Below, piece by piece: positions 18,465-27,563 of a stretch of 64,000 bases of DNA (its first letter is position 1; every line of letters begins with the position of its first letter). Source of the DNA: an uncultured Planktomarina sp. (GTDB taxonomy: Bacteria > Pseudomonadota > Alphaproteobacteria > Rhodobacterales > Rhodobacteraceae); the NCBI GenBank assembly GCA_905182455.1, contig CAJJBJ010000003.1:1-64000 (forward strand), in the 5' to 3' direction. The position numbers were made by a program, and so were the translations under genes. The notes under the pieces were generated by a model. It searched no databases and was not told the origin of the DNA. It was given only the letters and a program-made list of their open reading frames with translations.

Positions 18465-19637
18465 TGGCAATCACCGGCACATCAGACAGCCGCCCACCAC
18501 GCATTCGCCTTGGCATGGTGGGTGGTGGGCGCGATGCCTTTATCGGCGGCGTTCACCGTATTGCGTCACGCATCGATGATCATTTTGAACTGGTCGCCGG
18601 TGCATTCAGTTCAACACCAGAAAAATCCAAAGCCAGTGCAGCCAACCTTGGGGTGGCAGGCGACCGCGCCTATGGCGATTTTCTGGAGATGGCGAAACGC
18701 GAGGCGCGGCTAAAGAACGGCATTCAGGCGGTTGCCATCGTCACTCCAAATCACCTGCACTATCCTGTGGCGCGGGAATTCCTCAAGCGTGGCATCCATG
18801 TGATCTGTGACAAACCGATGACGTCCACCCTGCCCGATGCACGTAAACTGGCAAAACTAGCCGAGACATCGGATGCGCTCTTTGTATTGACCCACAACTA
18901 CACCGGCTATCCGATGATGCGTCAGGCCCGCGAAATGGTCGCCAGTGGTTTGCTTGGTAAAATCCGGTTGGTGAATGTTGAATATGTTCAGGACTGGCTT
19001 TCTGAGGCCGTTGAGGAAACCGGACAAAAGCAGGCGGAATGGCGCACCGATCCGGATCGTTCCGGCGGTGGCGGATGCATCGGCGACATTGGCACACACG
19101 CATTCAACCTCGCCGGTTTTGTCTCGGGTCTGACCGTTGAAAAACTTAGCGCAGAATTGACCACATTTGTCCCAGGTCGCCGTCTTGACGACAATGTAAC
19201 CGTGATGATGCGCTACGCTGGTGGTGCGCGTGGTATGCTTTGGGCCAGCCAAGTGGCACCAGGTAATGAAAACGCGCTAACGCTTCGTATCTATGGGGAA
19301 AAAGGGCGGCATCGAATGGGCACAAGAAGAGCCGAACACCTTGTGGTACACGCCGTTGGGCGAACCCAAGCGGATGATCACCCGTAATGGTGCTGGCGCG
19401 GGTGATGCCGCTGCCCGCATGTGCCGGATCCCCCCCGGCCACCCCGAAGGATACCTGGAAGGCTTCGCAAACATCTACTCCGAAGCTGCCCTCGCTATCC
19501 ACACCCACACCGCAGGGATGCCGCAACCGGCCGAAGTCACGTACCCTAACGCAGCTGACGGATTGAAAGGCGTTATGTTTATTGATGCCTGCCTGCAGTC
19601 TTCCAAGCGCGATGCGGCTTGGGTCAGCTTGGGATGA
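18464..19637 (+). CDS. Gfo/Idh/MocA-family oxidoreductase, frameshifted
   Basis: An NAD(P)-dependent sugar or polyol oxidoreductase. The Rossmann motif LGMVGGGRDAFIGGVH is at residues 14-30. The family EKP motif appears as CDKPM, followed by the GGCIGDIGTHAFNLA region of the substrate domain. The first frame ends early at 19387. The family C-terminus (EWAQEEPNTLWYTPLG to SSKRDAAW) continues in another frame to 19637. Removing one base in the GGGGAAAAAGGG tract (about 19294-19306) joins RIYGEKG to GIEWAQ, giving about 390 residues. It probably oxidises a ring hydroxyl before the isomerase step. The stop overlaps the SDR start (ATGA). Confidence 0.87.
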
Positions 19638-20435
19638 ACCGCGACCGGAAAACTGCAAAACATGCCTCCGAAGTTGGGCAATATTCTGACCTCAAGGGCA
19701 AATCCGTTTTCATCACTGGTGGTGGATCTGGCATTGGTGCCGCGCTAACTGAAGCCTTTATTGAACGCGGGGCACATGTTGCGTTTGTCCAGCGATCTGA
19801 TGCGTCTGCCTTTTGTAAGGCCATCGAAGAACGATGTGGTGCGCGCCCGTTCTCTTTCGCCTGTGACATTACTGATATTGCTGCATTGCAAATCGCAATG
19901 GGCACAGCCCAAGAACATCAAGGTCCCATTGATATACTGGTGAACAACGCCGCCAACGATCAAAGGCACCGGACTGAAGATGTGGACGAAGCATTTTGGG
20001 ACAAGTCCATGGCGATCAACCTCAAGGCATATTTCTTTGCCTGTCAGGCGGTGATTGAACCAGATGAAGTTAAACGGCGGCGGCACGATCATCAACTTTT
20101 CCTCCGTTGCCTACATGGCGGGCATGGCCGGTTTTCCAGCCTACACATCATCGAATGCTGCAATCGTATCGCTTACACAAAGCCTTGCCCGCGAATTCGG
20201 CAGGGACGGTATTCGTGTGAATGCACTTGCCCCGGGTATGGTGATTACACCGCGCCAAATGGACCTTTGGCTAACAGACGAGAGCATTTCAAATCAGCTT
20301 GCAAACCAATGCTTGCCAGAAGCTCTTGTACCCGAAGACATTGTGGGAGCGGTTATGTTCCTAGCCTCAGTTGCGAGCAGGATGATGACGGGGCAGACAC
20401 TGATCGTAGACGGTGGATTCATTGCGCGCGGTTAA
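19634..20435 (+). CDS. Short-chain dehydrogenase/reductase, frameshifted, active-site Lys replaced
   Basis: An SDR of about 266 residues. The start ATG 19634 overlaps the previous stop. Motifs are cofactor-binding TGGGSGIG, VNNAAN, a catalytic Ser in INFSSVAY, and C-terminal VNALAPGMV and DGGF. The frame breaks around 20055-20066, where ACQAVI must join QMKLNGGG. The YxxxK motif reads YTSSN: the catalytic Lys is Asn (codon AAT), which should abolish normal SDR catalysis unless it is a base error or a non-classical enzyme. It is last gene of the sugar operon and was probably a keto-sugar or hydroxyacid dehydrogenase. Confidence 0.82.
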
Positions 20436-20649
20436 ATACCCGGCCCATGCCATTACGCTTGGTCCCTGGACGCTGGCACAAAGTACCTCGACGGGTCCGG
20501 GCCTCGCACCTCTGACCTTGCCAGTTTGGGCCGTAGAGCCATGGTTTGGGATTGGCTTTCATTGTGCTCAACTATCATCGGTTTATGGGGTTTTATTATA
20601 CCCCATCTTGGATGGCTTTGCTAGGCATGCGTGGCTTGGTCCACGGACC
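20436..20649. other. Intergenic sequence, nothing recognised
   Basis: GC-rich sequence after the SDR with no convincing reading frame. It leads into a copy of the dispersed repeat. Confidence 0.4.
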
Positions 20650-20884
20650 GCGGACCGAGCAAAACTATCTAATACTGATTGGGCTCATGCAAAACTGACA
20701 GTAGGTCGACGATGCGTGCTCTATTGTCCGATAGTGCCTGGCTCTTGGTTCCCGGTCCACGGGCCTAGGCAAGATGGTTCAGGAACCCCGGGCCAGGTTT
20801 CATGTAGCGAAATGGGGAGTGTTTTGTCATTAGACGAGGTTACAAAGTCACCCTGCCCGCTCTCAAGCAGTTTTCTCTGACAAA
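20650..20884 (+). repeat. Dispersed repeat family 1, copy B (3' part)
   Basis: Matches 37163-37393 in order: CCGAGCAAAAC-ATCTAAT, TGGCTCTTGG, GGTTCCCGGTCC, GCCTAGGCA, AGGTTTCATG, AGCGAAATGGGGAGTGTTTT, then CCCTGC and TCTGACAA. The two copies are clearly diverged but collinear. The repeat ends where an IS110-type fragment begins. Confidence 0.75.
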
Positions 20885-20990
20885 ATCTGGCCGACAGTTT
20901 GCAGCCTATCTCGGCCTTGTACCCCGACAGAACTCTTCAGGAGGTAAGGATCGACTTGGACGTATATCGAAGATGGGAAACGGTTACTTG
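20885..20990 (+). pseudogene. IS110-family transposase fragment 1
   Basis: Encodes SGRQFAAYLGLVPRQNSS followed by GGKDRLGRISKMGNGYL, the conserved C-terminal region of IS110-type (Transposase_20) proteins. It is cut after GNGYL, where IS3-family sequence begins. Bases 20900-20990 are repeated exactly at 22163-22253. Confidence 0.75.
20900..20990 (+). repeat. 91-bp direct repeat, copy 1
   Basis: Appears identical base for base to 22163-22253, as far as read by eye. The two copies lie within IS110-type sequence and bracket the IS3-family element. Ninety-one bases is far longer than an IS3 target duplication (3-5 bp). Confidence 0.85.
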
Positions 20991-21026
20991 GTCTTGTCCC
21001 GCTTACGTTCCGGTCTCTGAACTCAT

Positions 21027-21872
21027 TTATGCGGCCTTTCGCTCAAATGCCAAGGGGCTTTTCCCGCCTAGCGATGAGTGGCGACGGCGCGGGTTATAGA
21101 ACCCGTTGATATACTGGAAGATCGCGCCTTCAGCCTGACGGCGTGTGTCCCAACGGTTGCGCCAGATCAGCTCAGCCTTGATGGATTTGAAGAACGTCTC
21201 GACCATAGAATTATCATAACAATTTCCCTTGCCGCTCATCGAGACCTTGAAGCCGTGCTTGGACAGGCGCTTCTGATACTCATTTGAGCAATATTGCGAA
21301 CCACGATCCGTATGGTGAATGCAATCCTCCGTTGGTTGGCGCAAAGCAACGGCCATATCTAACGCCCGGATTGCCAGATCCTTCTTCATGCGGTTACTGA
21401 CAGCCCAGCCGATGACGCGGCGAGAATACAGGTCAAGGATGACGGCAAGATACAGCCAGCCCTCACTGGTCCAGATGTAGCTGATGTCGCCGGCCCATTT
21501 CTGATTGGGGCCGGTCGCTGAGAAATCTTGATCCAACAGATTTGGTGCGATGTTGAACGTGTGGTTGCTGTCCGTTGTCGCCTTGTATTTCTGGGTTCTG
21601 ATGATCTTGATGCCATTCTCGCCCATCAGACGTCCGACCCTACGATGGCCCACCTTCAATCCCAATTCTTGCAGTTCCTCGGTCATCCGAGGCCGCCCAT
21701 AGCTTTGCAGGCTTAAGCGATGCTGTTCACGGATATGAGCTAGGATCACCATATCATCCATTGCCCGGCAGGCGATTGCAAAGCAATCTGCCGAGAGGGG
21801 CGTTGTCGCTGGCTCATCGGGCGAACCCGCCACGCGCGGAAACCACGTGATGTGACCCGCATAACGCGGCAC
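21027..21872 (-). pseudogene. IS3-family transposase OrfB (DDE)
   Basis: An integrase-core transposase. The DDE triad is visible as Asp in WAGDISYIW, Asp in CIHHTDRGSQY and Glu in NSMVETFFKSIK, and the C-terminus is SSLGGKSPLAFERK. In an intact element OrfB is made by -1 slippage on the A-run at about 21957-21962. That frame reads PVRFAFIDVWKEEWPVEFLC but stops near 21759, while the DDE domain continues in a different frame from DMVILAHIREQH. An extra indel near 21760 therefore breaks the product. Confidence 0.8.
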
Positions 21873-21921
21873 AGAAACTCAACTGGCCATTCTTCTTTCC
21901 AGACGTCGATGAAAGCAAACC

Positions 21922-22158
21922 TCACCGGCTTTGGCCTGCAAAGAAGATCGCCGCCTTTTTTAACACTTCCCTCTCCTCGCGCAGCAGACGGACTTCCTTG
22001 CGAAGCCTCGTGTTCTCCTTCTCAACGTCTTCATGCGGTCCTGACATCAGGTCATCGTGTTGATGCTGTTGAACCCATTTGTTCAGCGTCGAAAGCCCAA
22101 CCCCTAAATCTGATGAAAGTTGAGGCCGCGTTAAGCCACTCGTCGTCGCCATGCGCAC
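21922..22158 (-). pseudogene. IS3-family transposase OrfA, N-terminus missing
   Basis: A helix-turn-helix plus leucine-zipper protein. It reads RMATTSGLTRPQLSSDLG, then LNKWVQQHQHDD, then the coiled coil ENTRLRKEVRLLREEREVLKK and AAIFFA. Family members carry about 15 more residues before VRMA; these are lost where the sequence joins the IS110 fragment at 22162. The A-rich slippery sequence lies in the VLKKAA codons. Confidence 0.75.
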
Positions 22159-22162
22159 CGCA

Positions 22163-22454
22163 TGCAGCCTATCTCGGCCTTGTACCCCGACAGAACTCTT
22201 CAGGAGGTAAGGATCGACTTGGACGTATATCGAAGATGGGAAACGGTTACTTGCGTCGGTTGCTTGTTGTTGGCGCCACCTCCGTCACGCGACGCGCACC
22301 AACCACCGACACCCGAACGGGTACTTGGGTGCGCTCGCTCTTAGAGCGCAAACCGACCCGAGTTGTGACGGTCGCCATTGCCAATAAGACTGCACGTACG
22401 GCCTGGGCATTGCTCTCGAAAGGAGAAAGCTACAAGGCCGTGCCGGCGATTTGA
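22163..22454 (+). pseudogene. IS110-family transposase fragment 2 (C-terminus)
   Basis: Encodes AAYLGLVPRQNSSGGKDRLG, continues through ISKMGNGYLRRLLVVGATS and RKPTRVVTVAIANKTARTAW, and ends KAVPAI. This is the C-terminal third of an IS110-type transposase. The N-terminal DEDD catalytic half is nowhere in the window. The first 91 bases duplicate 20900-20990. Confidence 0.75.
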
Positions 22455-23290
<836 letters not shown>

Positions 23291-23585
23291 TGGTGCTGTC
23301 AAACGGTGTTGTTGGACAAATGAGAACAAGCATCAGATTGCTGGCGCAGCCTAAATCTATGCGCTCAATAATTGACGCCACTCAGCGAGAGCAGCGGCAC
23401 GGTTTAGCTTGAAATTGGTGCGTGAATAGAGATGCAGTACCAAACAAAATTACCCCCGAATGAATTTACAAGGCTAATACTAAAGGGCCGATGTCCGAGA
23501 CGCGGGGCCCTAGGATTGGGGGGCCACTGGCGCCGATTGCAGCTGAACCGTAACGATTGGGTACAGTAACCCCTGATTAACTCTG
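23291..23585 (+). repeat. Dispersed repeat family 1, copy C (5' and middle)
   Basis: Begins GGTGCTGTCAAAC and runs through ATCAGATTGCTGGCGCAGCC, AAATCTATGCGCTCAATAAT, CGAGAGCAGCGGCACGGTT, GCGTGAATAGAGATG and ACTAAAGGGCCG to AGTAACCCC. It is collinear with copy E at 36885 and, in its second half, with copy A at 911. Confidence 0.8.
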
Positions 23586-23680
23586 TTTTGATCTGATGTT
23601 TCATTGTGGGTAGCGTTGTGGGTAGAGATTTTATCTTATATTAATATAATTAAATCAGCTACTTAATTTGGTTATGTGGC

Positions 23681-23802
23681 GGTGCTGTCAGACTAATGAG
23701 AACTCGCATCAGATTGCTGGCACAGCCTAAATCTATGCGCTCAATAATTGACCGCCACTCGGTGAGAGCAGCGGCACGGTTCAGCTTGAAATTGATGCGT
23801 GA
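23681..23802 (+). repeat. Dispersed repeat family 1, copy D (5' end only)
   Basis: Begins GGTGCTGTCAGAC and contains ATCAGATTGCTGGCACAGCC, AAATCTATGCGCTCAATAAT and GTGAGAGCAGCGGCACGGTT. The similarity ends about GCGTGAA. It lies 95 bases after copy C in the same orientation. Confidence 0.8.
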
Positions 23803-23901
23803 AACAGTTGGCGTCCCTCCAATCTAAGAGGACCGCTTTCGGGACCACTTTTCAATTTCAAATCAAAAATAAGTAACTGTAATTAAATATAAATATATAA
23901 A

Positions 23902-23926
23902 GTTCGACGTCCTCTTCTGGGCACCA
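23902..23926 (+). other. Fragment resembling a tRNA 3' end (possible attachment-site remnant)
   Basis: GTTCGACGTCC followed by TCTTCTGGGCACCA looks like the T-arm, acceptor strand and CCA of a tRNA (the TCTGGGCACCA end is typical of tRNA-Phe). No D-arm or anticodon arm precedes it. Three copies of a GGACCACTTT motif flank it (about 23840, 23994 and 24006). Such lone 3' ends often mark past integration by a tRNA-targeting element. Confidence 0.35.
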
Positions 23927-24041
23927 CAGGTACTAACTAAATTATTGTAATTATCATATAAAAATGGGTTTTGTGCCTGCGAAACCTAGCCGCAGGACCA
24001 CTTTTAGGACCACTTTGCTATTTCGTGGTGAGGTTGGGGTT

Positions 24042-24103
24042 TTTTTGTTATTCAAAGATGCTAAAAATTAGCCCTGCCCACTTCAACTGGTTTGGTCTGA
24101 TAG
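24042..24103 (+). repeat. Dispersed repeat family 1, 3'-terminal fragment
   Basis: Matches the last 60 bases of copy E (around ATTAGCCCTGC, CTTCAA and TCTGA). It is short and diverged, so the call is tentative. Confidence 0.5.
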
Positions 24104-24169
24104 AACCGTTCAGTGCAAATCGTGGCAACCAGTTTTGAACAATTTTCCTGGGCTTCCTAGCTCAAGCCT

Positions 24170-24249
24170 GAGTCAAGATAAATACATTCGTGATTGTTTT
24201 TATCTTGACTCATCTAAGCGATTGCTGTTCGCTCAAGAAACAACAACAC
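24170..24249 (+). promoter_or_regulatory. Multi-palindrome element upstream of the Liv operon
   Basis: A 13-bp perfect inverted repeat GAGTCAAGATAAA (24170-24182) / TTTATCTTGACTC (24199-24211) with a 16-base spacer, followed by ATCTAAGCGATTGCTGTTCG and CTCAAGAAACAACAACAC. The same composite sequence occurs inverted at 40733-40838, upstream of the second amino-acid transporter. It lies 48-127 bases before the livG-type ATG. It could be an operator region for the TetR-type protein or another regulator, or the end of a mobile element. Confidence 0.65.
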
Positions 24250-24296
24250 AAATAATTACTGTTTTTGTAATTTGAGCTGTCGTAAGGGGGTCTTCA

Positions 24297-25052
24297 ATGC
24301 TGAAAATTAGTGGCTTGACCAAAATGTTTGGCGCATATCGCGCGCTTAACGTTGGTAACATCGATATCCCTCGCGCCCAAATTACCGGCATTATTGGACC
24401 GAACGGGGCGGGCAAGACAACGTTGTTCAATACAATTGGCGGAGCGCTGCGCCCAAATGCGGGAACCGTTTTGCTGGACGGTGGTGACGTAACTGGATTG
24501 TCGCCACATCGACTTGCGGCGAAGGGTCTTATCCGTACTTTTCAAATCAGTCGTGATCTGTCTGCTTTGACAATCCTGGAAAACTTGCTTGTCGCACGTC
24601 CCGGTCAGCTCGGGGAGGGAGTGGTATCCGCATTGTTTGCACGTAGAAAAATTCGCGCTGAGGAAGAAGCTGCAATCGAGCAGGCCCGATCACTTTTGCA
24701 ACGGGTTGATTTGTGGCGATTGGCGGATCAGTCAGCATCAAGCCTCTCGGGTGGCCAGAAAAAACTCCTCGAGGTGCTGCGAGCGATGATGTTGTCCCCC
24801 AAACTAATATTGCTGGATGAACCCGCTGCAGGCGTCGCGCCGACAATGGAGGGTGTGCTGTGCGATTTTATTCTCGAATTGAAAGCGGAGGGCGTCACAT
24901 TTGCTATCGTAGAACACGACATGGAAATGGTCAAACGACTGTGTGACGACATCTATGTCCTGACAGAAGGGCGAGAGATGATGCATGGTACCTACGAGCA
25001 GGTCACCACCGACCCCCGCGTGCTAAACGCCTTTCTGGGGTCTATGGTCTGA
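24297..25052 (+). CDS. Branched-chain amino acid-type ABC transporter ATPase (LivG-like)
   Basis: A 251-residue ATPase. It has Walker A GPNGAGKTT, signature LSGGQKKLLEV, Walker B LILLDEPAAGV and H-loop VEHDMEMV, with the LivG-type C-terminal AFLGSMV. It energises uptake of an amino acid or amide-like compound by the HAAT family. It is first gene of an operon whose members overlap by 1-4 bases; the next start is TGATG. The ribosome site AAGGGGG precedes ATG 24297. Confidence 0.9.
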   Translation: MLKISGLTKMFGAYRALNVGNIDIPRAQITGIIGPNGAGKTTLFNTIGGALRPNAGTVLLDGGDVTGLSPHRLAAKGLIRTFQISRDLSALTILENLLVARPGQLGEGVVSALFARRKIRAEEEAAIEQARSLLQRVDLWRLADQSASSLSGGQKKLLEVLRAMMLSPKLILLDEPAAGVAPTMEGVLCDFILELKAEGVTFAIVEHDMEMVKRLCDDIYVLTEGREMMHGTYEQVTTDPRVLNAFLGSMV

Positions 25053-25798
25053 TGACAGAACCGCTATTGAAAGTCGAAAAATTGTGCGCTGGCTACGGTA
25101 GTGGTGATATTGTAAAAAACGCGGGATTTACAGTATCTGAAAATGGAATTTCAACCATCGTTGGGCCCAATGGCGCTGGAAAATCTACTCTGATCAAGGC
25201 GCTGGTAGGTTTGTTAATTCCCCGATCTGGGTCGATTATACTGGCGGGCAAGGATGTCGGCAAGATGAACGCCCCGGCAAAGGCCCGAGCGGGCTTAGGG
25301 TATGTCCCCCAAGAGCACAATGTTTTCCGAAACCTGAGCATTGGCGAAAACATGATGCTTGCCTACGAATTTATAGCGCCCGATAGAGCGGGGTTTTCTG
25401 CGGCGAGGGATCGTGTATTTGACATTTTCCCGGACCTTGTAGGACGCGAAAGCGACCTTGCTGGAAACCTATCTGGCGGGCAGCGTCAGATGCTGGCTTT
25501 TGGCTGTGCGTTGATGCCACATCCGAGTCTGCTTTTGTTAGATGAACCCAGTGCAGGCCTTTCCCCCAAATACGTGGAAGGGATGTTCGCTGCCGTAAAG
25601 GCGGTGAATGATGCCGGTGTTTGTATTCTTATGATTGAACAGAATGTCAGGGAGGCCATGGCCATTTCAGAAACCGCAATCGTACTGGCAGCGGGAGAAA
25701 TTCGCGCGCAGATGCCAGCCCGTGAATTCATGAACCACCCAGATATCCACGCACTCTACATGGGTGCGGCAAGCACCCGACAGCAAGAGGGTGCGTGA
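25052..25798 (+). CDS. Branched-chain amino acid-type ABC transporter ATPase (LivF-like)
   Basis: A 248-residue ATPase. It has Walker A GPNGAGKST, a GYVPQEHNVFRNLS Q-loop region typical of LivF, signature LSGGQRQM, Walker B LLLLDEPSAGLSP and MIEQNVREAM. It forms a heterodimer with the LivG-like subunit. The start overlaps the livG stop and the end overlaps the livH start. Confidence 0.9.
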   Translation: MTEPLLKVEKLCAGYGSGDIVKNAGFTVSENGISTIVGPNGAGKSTLIKALVGLLIPRSGSIILAGKDVGKMNAPAKARAGLGYVPQEHNVFRNLSIGENMMLAYEFIAPDRAGFSAARDRVFDIFPDLVGRESDLAGNLSGGQRQMLAFGCALMPHPSLLLLDEPSAGLSPKYVEGMFAAVKAVNDAGVCILMIEQNVREAMAISETAIVLAAGEIRAQMPAREFMNHPDIHALYMGAASTRQQEGA

Positions 25799-26658
25799 TG
25801 TTACAGATTTTGCTTAATGGCATTGTGTCGGGCCTTCTTGTTGCCTTGCCAGCGGTTGCCCTATCTTTGACGTACGGCGTGCTGAATTTTCCGAATTTCG
25901 CCATTGGCTCAATGATCACATTTGGGGCCTACATTGCCTTATTTTTCAATGTGGACATTGGCGTCTCGCTTTTTGTGGCAGCGGGGCTTGCAGCTGTTGG
26001 GCTCGCAGCTGTCGCACTACTAATCGACCGCCTCGTCTATCGACCACTAAGAGGGGCGGATCACGTCACGTTGCTTGTGGCTTCGATAGGCGTCTATTTT
26101 GTTCTGGAGAATGTGGTTCGATTCCTGTTTGGATCAGACATTCGGGGCTACGACGTAACAGTTGCTCGTCCGCATCGATGGATGGGATTGCGGGTTAACA
26201 ACGAGCAGATCCTAATATTTGTCGTGGCGTTTCTGGCGATGGTCATTGTTTGGTTCATCCTGATGCGCACCCCATTTGGGCGCGCGATGCGGGCAGTCTC
26301 TGACAATCCAGATCTTGCTGACGTCAGGGGTATCAGTCGCAACAAGGTCATTGCTCTGGTGTGGGTGATTGCCGCGGCGCTATGTTCAACCGCTGGCGTT
26401 CTGATTGGAATGGATGGGATCATCGATCCGCTCATGGGCTGGAATTATGTGTTGCCTTTGTTCGCGGCAGTCATTCTTGGGGGCATTGGCAATCCTTTGG
26501 GCGCTGTATTGGGCGCGCTTATCATTGGTATTGTTGAAGAAATGGCCACACTTGTGTTACCCACGACTTACCGACAGGCGGTTTCATTCGTCATTATAGT
26601 TTTGGTACTTTTACTGCGCCCACATGGGCTTCTTGGCAAACCGAGGATCAGCAGATGA
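25798..26658 (+). CDS. Branched-chain amino acid-type ABC permease (LivH-like)
   Basis: A 286-residue inner-membrane protein with about eight hydrophobic segments. Family motifs are LTYGVLNFPNFAIG near residue 25 and RAVSDNPDLADVRGI (the ATPase-contact loop), with AVILGGIGNPLGAVLGA near the C-terminus. ATG 25798 overlaps the livF stop (TGATG); an in-frame GTG lies three bases earlier. Confidence 0.9.
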   Translation: MLQILLNGIVSGLLVALPAVALSLTYGVLNFPNFAIGSMITFGAYIALFFNVDIGVSLFVAAGLAAVGLAAVALLIDRLVYRPLRGADHVTLLVASIGVYFVLENVVRFLFGSDIRGYDVTVARPHRWMGLRVNNEQILIFVVAFLAMVIVWFILMRTPFGRAMRAVSDNPDLADVRGISRNKVIALVWVIAAALCSTAGVLIGMDGIIDPLMGWNYVLPLFAAVILGGIGNPLGAVLGALIIGIVEEMATLVLPTTYRQAVSFVIIVLVLLLRPHGLLGKPRISR

Positions 26659-27563
26659 TTGGGTATCTTACTGCAATTTTGGTTGTCGTTCTCATTTCCG
26701 CACTCGTAGCCTTGGCGCTCAACCTGCAATGGGGCCAGGCCGGGATGGTAAACTTTGGTATCTTTGGGTTCTTCGCCGCAACATCTTACGTTGCGGCCCT
26801 GTCTTCCCTTGCTGGATACCCTCTTTTGATATCGCTGGTTTTGGCGATCCTGACCGGTGTTGCCCTGAGTGCGCTTGTCGCTCTGGTATCAGCGCGCCTG
26901 CGTGAAGATTATTTCGCAATTGCGACACTTGCATTTGCTGAGGCTGTTCGATTGTTTCTGCTGAACGAAACATGGCTTACAGGTGGTGCGAACGGCTTAC
27001 CCGGCATTCCACGACCGTTGTCAGCTTACTCGTCGGGCCAAAGCTATGAACTGCTGTTTTTTGTTATGGCGCTTGTCCTTGCAGCAATCTGTTTTGCCTT
27101 TGCCGAAGCTCTTACAAAATCTCCTTTTGGCCGCGTGCTGCGTGCCCTGCGCGAAGACGATCTAGTGGCCGCAACGCTGGGTAAACACGTACTTAGCTTT
27201 CGTATTTGGGCTTTTTCTGCGGGGGGTGCCATCCTTGGCGTGGCTGGTTACCTGCACAGCTCTTATTTCGGGTATATCGATCCAACCCAGTTTGGGGCTT
27301 TCGTCACTGCCTATGCGTTCATGGCGGTGATTGCGGGGGGCCGCGGTTCTAATACCGGACTGCTGTTTGGTGCAGTTTCGGTCATGGTACTGTTAGAAGG
27401 AACCCGTTTTCTTAAGGACCTGATGCCCTTTCTAGATGCCGGACAAGCCGCCTCTTTACGCCTAATATTGATTGGTGCCGGCTTGATTTTGTTACTGATT
27501 TATAAACCACAAGGCTTCTTTCGCGAACACCGCTTGAGAGTTGATAAAGGAGATACCAAATGA
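26655..27563 (+). CDS. Branched-chain amino acid-type ABC permease (LivM-like)
   Basis: A 302-residue inner-membrane protein. LivM-type motifs are ALNLQWGQAGMVNFG near residue 21, LREDYFAIATLAFAE, the ATPase-contact loop RVLRALREDDLVAATLGK, and AGGRGSNTGLLFGA. It starts within the livH stop (ATGA) and ends overlapping the next gene (ATGA). It partners the LivH-like subunit. Confidence 0.9.
   Translation: MIGYLTAILVVVLISALVALALNLQWGQAGMVNFGIFGFFAATSYVAALSSLAGYPLLISLVLAILTGVALSALVALVSARLREDYFAIATLAFAEAVRLFLLNETWLTGGANGLPGIPRPLSAYSSGQSYELLFFVMALVLAAICFAFAEALTKSPFGRVLRALREDDLVAATLGKHVLSFRIWAFSAGGAILGVAGYLHSSYFGYIDPTQFGAFVTAYAFMAVIAGGRGSNTGLLFGAVSVMVLLEGTRFLKDLMPFLDAGQAASLRLILIGAGLILLLIYKPQGFFREHRLRVDKGDTK

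Larger units (their letters stand above)
20991..22162 (-). mobile_element. IS3-family insertion element, truncated
   Basis: Contains overlapping orfA and orfB on the minus strand with a poly-A frameshift motif between them. The orfA N-terminus is missing and the sequence is joined directly to IS110-type DNA at both sides. No matching terminal inverted repeats are visible, so the element is probably immobile. Confidence 0.8.

Noticed and set aside
20413-20880. 155-codon plus-strand frame after the SDR
   Set aside because: It lies largely on the dispersed repeat and is not conserved in the homologous copy at 37163-37393.
24170-24249. Palindromes considered as a rho-independent terminator
   Set aside because: They sit upstream of a start codon, lack a GC-rich stem and are duplicated upstream of another operon; an operator or repeat end fits better.
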